From contig BCGQ01000001.1 of NCBI GenBank assembly GCA_001599355.1, positions 2,359,135 to 2,423,134 on the forward strand: a stretch of DNA of 64,000 nt. Reading direction: 5' to 3'. Position numbers and translations under genes: made by a program. Below are positions 57,827 through 64,000 of this stretch, one piece after another. Position 1 is the first letter of the stretch. The number at the start of each line of letters is the position of its first letter. The notes beneath the pieces were generated by a model. It was not told the DNA's origin. It was given only the letters and a program-made list of their open reading frames with translations, and searched no databases. The DNA is from Nakazawaea peltata. Taxonomy: Eukaryota > Ascomycota > Pichiomycetes > Alaninales > Pachysolenaceae.

Positions 57827-59500
57827 ATGGAGAACGATTTCAACCAATTTGATACTGACCCCAATACCGATACTAATTTCCAAGTATCGATGGGAGATAT
57901 GCATGATTTCAATTCATTTGACTTACTTAATCATGATTTTCTTGATCAACATCTGGAGAATTCTGGTTATGATATAGGTGAGGATCTGGCAGCGGCAGCA
58001 GCGGCAGCAGATGCTGAGAGATTATTCGAAGAAGCCGCCAGAGATTTAGACCATCAAGTCAATGTCGGTGCTGATAAAGAGGAAGAATCAATACCTAAAC
58101 TGAAAAATTCCAAGCCCGATTTATTGGTATCGGATTCGTTACTGAAAAACTCCAAGCAGTTACTCTTTTCTCATCTTTTCAATTATTTGATGGAATCGGG
58201 TCATTACGAAACTGCTAGACTGTTTGTTTTAGAGAATTTAGAGAATGATTTACAATTCATGAGTGTACTGAAAAGAGTATCAGATAGTGAACAGTTACTG
58301 GACAGTGAGAAAGTTGCATTACAAATGAGTGATTTTGATGGGATAGATATGTCAAAATTTGATGTGAATTCTGATATCCATGTCAAAATGTTGATGAATA
58401 GTCGAGGATCATTTTTAAAAGAATGGTGGTCAATTCTTTGGGATTTATATTCATCGGTTGCTTTAAATAAACCAAATCAGTTAGATTCTCTGTTAGTTGG
58501 ATCTGTTCCTCAGAGACCACCGAATCAGATACTAACACCGGAAAAACAATTACAACTTCAACAGCAAATGCAAATGCAACAACAAATACTTTCCCAATTG
58601 ATACCCCCACAACAACAACTGCAACAAATTCAATTACTTCAACAACAACAGATTCTTCAAGGACAAATACCCAATCAAGGTATGCCTCCACCATGGTCAA
58701 AACCTTTACAAAACAAACAACCATCACCAGTGAAAATTACAGCCAATGAAGGTAAGATAAATGCTAAAGTTGAGAAGAATAAAATCACCAAGAAAAAATC
58801 ACCTCAAACTACACCTGAAGTGACGGCTCAACAGATGCAAAATCTTCAACAAGGGATGCTCCTTGCCAATGGGAAAATAGATCCAAATAGCGCACAATTC
58901 AAACTGCGACAAAAAGTATTAATGGAACAATTAGCAAATGGAAGTGGTCAACAAAAGGAATTTACACAATTACAACTTCAACAATTACAACAGCAGCAAC
59001 AACAATCGCTTCAAATGATGATGAATAATATGGGATACCCTCAGCAAGTACCTCAACAAGTACCGCAAGTACTGCAAGTACCACTGGGACCACAGGTACC
59101 ACAAGCACCACAAGGATTACCAAATAAGGCAAATAATAGCACCAATTATATGAATGAATATCAAATGCAATTACTGATGCTTGAAAATATGCAAAGACAA
59201 CAATTACAACAACAAAGATTCCAAGACAAATCTAAGCAAGTGCCTACGATGATTGGGAATGCTGTGAGTAGTACAAAATCCAACGATAAGACGGTAAATA
59301 GGACACAGATAAAAGGGAAAAATGGGTCGAATGGTAGCGATTTTATGGAGACTTATCAAATGCAATTGCAAATGTTAGAGAATAGACAAAGACAACAACA
59401 ACAGAATTCACTTAATGGAGAATCTGGGGGGAATGGGATGTTTCCGGATGTAAAACAAGAACATTTTCAACCTGCACAGCCGTATTTACCACCTAGATAA
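57827..59500 (+). CDS. LisH-domain, glutamine-rich transcription regulator (Flo8/Mss11-like)
   Basis: 557 residues. An acidic N-terminus with an Ala run (55-61) precedes a LisH motif at about 109-140 (LLFSHLFNYLMESGHYETARLF). After a spacer comes FLKEWWSILWDLYSS (197-210), the EWW-x2-FWD-like word seen after LisH in Flo8, Mss11 and the SSDP/LEUNIG proteins. From about 240 the protein is dominated by Q-runs with M, L and P (activation-type low complexity) and a repeat QMQLLMLEN / QMQLQMLEN near 440 and 510. Flo8 and Mss11 control adhesion, filamentation and starch genes downstream of PKA; BCY1 is in the same window. Which of the two it represents is unclear. Confidence 0.78.
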   Translation: MENDFNQFDTDPNTDTNFQVSMGDMHDFNSFDLLNHDFLDQHLENSGYDIGEDLAAAAAAADAERLFEEAARDLDHQVNVGADKEEESIPKLKNSKPDLLVSDSLLKNSKQLLFSHLFNYLMESGHYETARLFVLENLENDLQFMSVLKRVSDSEQLLDSEKVALQMSDFDGIDMSKFDVNSDIHVKMLMNSRGSFLKEWWSILWDLYSSVALNKPNQLDSLLVGSVPQRPPNQILTPEKQLQLQQQMQMQQQILSQLIPPQQQLQQIQLLQQQQILQGQIPNQGMPPPWSKPLQNKQPSPVKITANEGKINAKVEKNKITKKKSPQTTPEVTAQQMQNLQQGMLLANGKIDPNSAQFKLRQKVLMEQLANGSGQQKEFTQLQLQQLQQQQQQSLQMMMNNMGYPQQVPQQVPQVLQVPLGPQVPQAPQGLPNKANNSTNYMNEYQMQLLMLENMQRQQLQQQRFQDKSKQVPTMIGNAVSSTKSNDKTVNRTQIKGKNGSNGSDFMETYQMQLQMLENRQRQQQQNSLNGESGGNGMFPDVKQEHFQPAQPYLPPR

Positions 59501-60537
59501 TAAATGTATTATAAGAGAGAATGTAGTGAAAAAGGGAGCGGTGAGCAGAGCGATCTACAGGCAACTAGTTACAAATGAGTGGAAGGCTAGGAGAAGCTTG
59601 AGAAGCTTGGGGAAGTCTAAAGGAAGGCTGCGGGACGCCTGACCGACGCCTGACCGAGTGCAAGCGAAGTAAAGCGAGTGCAAAACAAGTCGTGCAAAAC
59701 AAGCACAGCAGCACAGAAGCCCGAGCTGCAAATCCGAGCTCAAAGTCCGAGCCAACTGACCAACATCAAGCGAAAAACTAAGACTGATGCGCGAATCAAA
59801 TTAGGAGGAGGAGGAGGAGGAACAAATACTCAAAGTAAGGAAAAAACAGAGAGGAAGTAGAAGGAAAAACCAAATACGAGCCGCGCAATTAGAATAAATT
59901 TGCAAAGCTCCGCTAAGATCAAAAAATTCAACTTTGTTAAATAACCCTAAAAATTAATAAAAATCTAAGCAGTACGCGTGAAAAAGTTGTATCGAGGGTA
60001 ACTATGGCCGCAGGAGCAAATTACATGGTACAAGGTAAATTGAGGGGTGGGATATGATCAACCGGATCACCAATCATCAATCATCATCTAATACGTAGTC
60101 AATCAATCATCAAATACAAAATATCAAGTGATCAATATCTCCAAACAATACTGTCATATACCACCACCTCACCCCCCACCCCATAGAAGATGATGATTTC
60201 CGCGCTAAAATATTAATTTGGGTGTAGTGAAGTTGTGTAGTTGTGGTTGGGGTAGTTTAAATAACTCTTCTCTATAACATCATCCGCCATATCTTCCACC
60301 ATATACTCCACCATATCCCCTCCTTCTTCTCCCCCCTTTCTCGCCCCTCCACCATATCCCCTCTCCCTCCCCCGTTACCCTCCCCTTTCTTACCCTCGTT
60401 TTCCAATCATCATATACCCTTTTTGTACACCTGCTCACCTTGAAGTGATAACAAAAAAGACAACGGACGAAAATTTTTTCTCTTATTCAAGTAATCGTGG
60501 CGTAATTAATCATCCATAACAAGTGACCCCACTCAAC
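59501..60537. other. Intergenic: LisH-gene 3' flank and INO80 promoter
   Basis: Holds four adjacent micro-tandem duplications (59591-59752), a (GGA)6 run near 59803-59821, an ACGCGT at 59974-59979, CAATCATC-like words at 60060-60125, and a CT-rich tract with CACCATATC words at 60285-60430 on the INO80 sense strand. No gene is supported. Confidence 0.55.
59591..59759. repeat. Four short tandem duplications with different units
   Basis: GAGAAGCTT twice (59591, 59600; period 9), GACGCCTGACC twice (59634, 59645; period 11), GTGCAAAACAAG twice (59678, 59692; period 14) and CCGAGC three times (59721, 59734, 59747; period 13). Confidence 0.85.
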
Positions 60538-63500
60538 ATGGCTTCTCCACTGATACCTAAACATGAAAATGGGGGCGCCATTGAAGACTCCTCGCTTTCA
60601 TCCCAACTCTATATCAATTTCCAAAATAATATAGATCAGTTGGTCGAATTAGACGCCATTCACCACGAGAAGATCAAGTTGGATGACTTTATTAAGGGCG
60701 AATTGGATCTTTTGAACCCAGAAAAAGCTCAGAAACGCGAGATCATCATGGATGAATCCATCGTCGATATGTTGAAACAGCGGATCTTGTACGATGGAGA
60801 CTCGATCTTCGATAAGATCTTAACGAGAGAGAAATTCTTGATGGAGGCAGACACCGAGGATCCCGATTATAAAAATAGTATTGAGAATGGTAAGGATCTT
60901 TATGTATTACCGAGATCGGAGTCCTCCGATTATATCAGTCATAATGGTAGAAGAGTGAGGAAACCCGTGTCTTATTATGATGAGATTGCATATGAATCAA
61001 TTAAGAAGAGGAAAATAGGTTCCAATGGAGCCAGTCTGAAACCTGTTATCGGTGCTAATAAGAGAACAATCAGTATCAAGTTCAAAAAGAGACCTGAAGG
61101 TCAGGCTGAAAAGTTCGATGATCCTTCTCAATTGTTGACTTTTATCGCTCCAATTCCCTTGCCACAACCAAGAAGATTGGCCAAAGAACAAAGATCTATT
61201 GATAAGCATTATGACAATGTTTATCTTTCGATTTGGAAAGATATCTCGAGAAAAGATGGCCCAAGAATTTACAGATTATTAGTCCAATCCCAGCAAATCA
61301 AGTTCACCAATTTGAAGAAAACTGCTATGCTTCTGGCAAGAGAATCTAAGAGATGGCAAGTTAGAACGAACAAGTCTCAAAAAGATGTCCAAAGTAAGGC
61401 CAGAAGATCCATGAGAGAGATGTTCAATTTCTGGAAGAAGAACGAGAGAGAAGAGAGAGATTTGAGAAAGAAGGCCGAGAAGGAAGCCCTCGATAAGATT
61501 AAGAAGGAAGAAGAAGAGAGAGAAGCTTTAAGACAATCTAGGAAATTGAATTTCTTGATCTCTCAGACCGAATTATTCTCACATTTCATTGGTAATAAGA
61601 TCAAGACCAATGAATTAGAAGGTGATATGGGTGATAAATCGTTGAATTTCAATGGAGATCACAAGATTGCCGAATCCGATATCGATATGTCTCATGCCAA
61701 TAACGATTTCTCGGCTATTGATTTTGATCTGGATGATGAAAGTTTGAGAATGACTGCAGCAGCTAATGCTCAGACAGCTTTGATCGCAGCTCAACAAAAG
61801 GCTCAACAATTCAATTCTCTGAAAGATACAAATGCCGATGATGATTCGGAAATGAACTTCCAAAACCCAACCTCGTTAGGTGATATCAACATCCCTCAAC
61901 CAAAATTATTGACTTGCACATTGAAAGAATATCAATTGAAGGGTTTGAATTGGTTAGCCAATTTATACGATCAGGGTATCAATGGTATCTTAGCAGATGA
62001 GATGGGATTGGGTAAGACTGTCCAGAGTATCAGTGTCTTGGCCTACTTGCTGGAGACTCATAACATTTGGGGTCCATTCCTTGTGGTAACTCCCGCTTCT
62101 ACTTTGCATAACTGGCAACAAGAGATCTCCAAGTTTGTTCCTGACTTCAAAGTTCTTCCATATTGGGGTTCTGCCAAAGATCGTAAGATTTTGAGAAAAT
62201 TCTGGGATAGAAAGAAAGTGGTTTATGATAAAGACTCTCCATTCCATGTAGTGGTCACTTCTTATCAATTAGTTGTCAGTGATCTGCAATATTTCCAAAG
62301 AATGAAATGGCAATATATGATTTTAGATGAGGCTCAAGCTATTAAATCATCTCAGTCTTCACGTTGGAAGGTTTTATTGAGTTTCCAATGTCGTAACAGA
62401 TTATTATTGACCGGTACTCCTATTCAAAATTCTATGCAAGAATTATGGGCTCTTTTACATTTCATCATGCCTTCGTTATTCGATTCTCACGACGAGTTCA
62501 GTGAATGGTTCTCTAAAGATATCGAATCTCATGCCCAATCTAATACTCAATTGAATGAACAACAATTGAAAAGATTACATATGATCTTAAAACCTTTCAT
62601 GTTACGTCGTATCAAGAAGAATGTTCAAAGTGAATTGGGTGATAAGATTGAAATCGATTTGTATTGTGATTTGACCAACAGACAGAAGAAGTTATATCAA
62701 ATGGTTAAATCTCAAATCTCATTAATGGATTTAATGGACAAATTGAGGGGAGAAACTAGTAAGAAAAGTGAGGATGATGAAAGTGAATCGTTGATGAATC
62801 TTGTTATGCAATTCAGAAAGGTTTGTAACCATCCTGATTTGTTCGAAAGAGCTGATACTAAGTCACTGTTTGCATTCAATTCCTTTGCCGAGACCGCCTC
62901 ATTCTTAAGAGAGAAGAATGATGTGGATCTTTATTATACTTCTAGGAATGAGATCAAATACAAACTTCCAAGGTTGGTATATGATGATTTGTTAGTTCCT
63001 CATCTCGATAATCATATCACTGATAACAACCACTTGGTTAACAGTAAGTTTAGTATATGGTCTCCGTCTCATATTCAGGACAATATGAAGGAGAACCAAC
63101 TGTTTTCGTGGTTGAAGTTTGTCGACCAATCTGCTAATGAGGTCCACAGAATTGCCAAACATAATTTGATTGAAAATGCCATTGAACTCAAAGATTATAA
63201 GGAATCTAGTCTATTCAGAAGATTTGCTGGTGCTCAAAAAATCTGGGATGATGAACAAACCACTCCTGCTAGTAAAATGCTTTTAATCAATGATACTGTC
63301 AGGGCTAGGTATTTATTTGAGGACCCGGATTCTCAATTGAAAGAATTATCAACAGTACAAACCACATGTTATCAAGATATGTACCTTAATATTTTAGAAC
63401 GTGCTCTGTTTGAGAATGCTCTGGCTCCTCCAATTGATATCGAATGCTCTAGTCAGAATTTCACCATCAACAAGGACAATGAGTTGAATGATACTAAATT

Positions 63501-64000
63501 GAGAAGTGCATTATCACCATTAAGTTTGAATACTGAGTATGACTTGATGAGTCACGATGTCCCATTAGAAGCATTCCCTAAATCCAACATGATGCCTCCA
63601 GCATTGAACGTAAAATCTGGCTATTCTACTATTCATTTACCATCTATGAAGAGATTCGTCATCGAATCTGGAAAATTGAATACCTTAGACAAATTGTTAG
63701 CAGAGTTAAAACAAAATGACCATAAAGTATTGGTATATTTCCAAATGACAAGAATGATGGATCTTCTGGAAGAATACTTGAAGTACAAACAATACAAGTA
63801 CATCAGATTGGATGGGTCTTCGAAATTGAGTGATAGAAGAGATCTTGTTCACGATTGGCAGACCAAGCCTGAATTGTTCATCTTTTTATTATCTACGAGA
63901 GCAGGTGGGTTAGGTATTAATTTGACGGCTGCTGATACGGTTATTTTCTATGATTCCGATTGGAACCCAACTATTGACTCCCAAGCTATGGATAGAGCCC
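60538..64000 (+). CDS. INO80: INO80 chromatin-remodelling ATPase (runs off right edge)
   Basis: The first 1154 codons are in the window, open to the edge; an in-frame stop (TAA at 60517) precedes this first ATG. A charged N-terminus leads to the DBINO/HSA actin-Arp binding region at about 225-345 ([38 protein letters not shown]). The SNF2 motor begins near 455: DEMGLGKT (about 484-491), [34 protein letters not shown] (cited in part), then the INO80-specific long insertion, then [14 protein letters not shown] and [16 protein letters not shown] at the edge. The split motor with long insertion is diagnostic. INO80 slides nucleosomes and acts on H2A.Z at promoters, forks and breaks. CTG codon 1077 falls where relatives have L or M. 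Confidence 0.97.
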   Translation, partial: MASPLIPKHENGGAIEDSSLSSQLYINFQNNIDQLVELDAIHHEKIKLDDFIKGELDLLNPEKAQKREIIMDESIVDMLKQRILYDGDSIFDKILTREKFLMEADTEDPDYKNSIENGKDLYVLPRSESSDYISHNGRRVRKPVSYYDEIAYESIKKRKIGSNGASLKPVIGANKRTISIKFKKRPEGQAEKFDDPSQLLTFIAPIPLPQPRRLAKEQRSIDKHYDNVYLSIWKDISRKDGPRIYRLLVQSQQIKFTNLKKTAMLLARESKRWQVRTNKSQKDVQSKARRSMREMFNFWKKNEREERDLRKKAEKEALDKIKKEEEEREALRQSRKLNFLISQTELFSHFIGNKIKTNELEGDMGDKSLNFNGDHKIAESDIDMSHANNDFSAIDFDLDDESLRMTAAANAQTALIAAQQKAQQFNSLKDTNADDDSEMNFQNPTSLGDINIPQPKLLTCTLKEYQLKGLNWLANLYDQGINGILADEMGLGKTVQSISVLAYLLETHNIWGPFLVVTPASTLHNWQQEISKFVPDFKVLPYWGSAKDRKILRKFWDRKKVVYDKDSPFHVVVTSYQLVVSDLQYFQRMKWQYMILDEAQAIKSSQSSRWKVLLSFQCRNRLLLTGTPIQNSMQELWALLHFIMPSLFDSHDEFSEWFSKDIESHAQSNTQLNEQQLKRLHMILKPFMLRRIKKNVQSELGDKIEIDLYCDLTNRQKKLYQMVKSQISLMDLMDKLRGETSKKSEDDESESLMNLVMQFRKVCNHPDLFERADTKSLFAFNSFAETASFLREKNDVDLYYTSRNEIKYKLPRLVYDDLLVPHLDNHITDNNHLVNSKFSIWSPSHIQDNMKENQLFSWLKFVDQSANEVHRIAKHNLIENAIELKDYKESSLFRRFAGAQKIWDDEQTTPASKMLLINDTVRARYLFEDPDSQLKELSTVQTTCYQDMYLNILERALFENALAPPIDIECSSQNFTINKDNELNDTKLRSALSPLSLNTEYDLMSHDVPLEAFPKSNMMPPALNVKSGYSTIHLPSMKRFVIESGKLNTLDKLLAELKQNDHKVLVYFQMTRMMDLLEEYLKYKQYKYIRLDGSSKLSDRRDLVHDWQTKPELFIFLLSTRAGGLGINLTAADTVIFYDSDWNPTIDSQAMDRA

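Noticed and set aside
59974-59979. ACGCGT upstream of INO80 as a fourth MCB of the same class
   Set aside because: It lies 558 nt before the start, far outside the 59-65 nt spacing of the other three, so it may be a chance hit.
1-64000. tRNA genes, rRNA, transposons, LTRs or virus-derived elements
   Set aside because: By eye I found no B-box-like GGTTCGANTCC in a plausible tRNA context and no reverse transcriptase, integrase, transposase or long terminal repeats. A tRNA scan would be needed to be certain for tRNAs.

Overview
The window is nuclear DNA of a budding yeast (Saccharomycotina). Thirty-four protein genes are supported, with short intergenic spaces and no transposon, LTR element, rRNA, tRNA or CRISPR array that I can recognise. 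Six spliceosomal introns in five genes have TACTAAC-type branch points (one is AACTAAC) lying only 7-15 nt before the 3' splice site, and GTAAGT, GTATGT or GTGAGT donors. CTG codons at two positions where the families keep a hydrophobic residue (INO80 residue 1077, BCY1 residue 285) argue for standard CTG=Leu decoding rather than a CTG-Ser yeast. The RPL23 promoter carries a Cbf1-like plus Tbf1-like pair. Together with a copper amine oxidase, this suggests a yeast outside the Saccharomyces lineage, perhaps Pichiaceae- or Phaffomycetaceae-like. I do not assign a genus.

Layout. 1-4921: TEL1 N-terminal part (-), ribosomal RPL23 (-), SUMO-targeted ubiquitin ligase SLX8 (+). 4954-15766: SDR dehydrogenase (-), splicing factor CWC21 (-), a Zn2Cys6 regulator (+), mismatch-repair MSH3 (+), flippase kinase FPK1/KIN82 (-), TRM112 (-). 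16153-25796: a probable mitochondrial protein (-), a DUF866 zinc protein (+), an alpha/beta-hydrolase fused to an RNA-triphosphatase-like phosphatase (-), aldehyde dehydrogenase (-), copper amine oxidase (-). 26342-38789: a repeat-rich membrane protein (-), DOA10 (-), a 57-codon CDC26 (+), cohesin SCC3 (+), zinc transporter YKE4 (-), a two-intron CBM48 protein (+), a small membrane protein (-). 39167-51366: FAA2-type acyl-CoA synthetase (-), RSC8 (-), IRC5 (+), BCY1 (+), ERG28 (-), CAP2 (+), CK2 catalytic subunit (+). 51416-64000: an unknown helical protein (-), a GPI-type surface protein (+), BNA4 (-), GLO3 (-), a LisH/Q-rich FLO8/MSS11-like regulator (+), and INO80 running off the right edge (+).

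Functional themes. Many genes serve genome maintenance and chromatin (TEL1, SLX8, MSH3, SCC3, CDC26, RSC8, IRC5, INO80). TEL1, MSH3 and SCC3 each have an ACGCGT (MCB) site 59-65 nt before the start codon, which predicts G1/S transcription. The amine oxidase makes aldehyde that the neighbouring aldehyde dehydrogenase could oxidise. The most unusual gene is the hydrolase-phosphatase fusion at 18622-20454. A recurring feature that no gene explains is a pyrimidine-rich tract on the coding strand upstream of about eleven genes.
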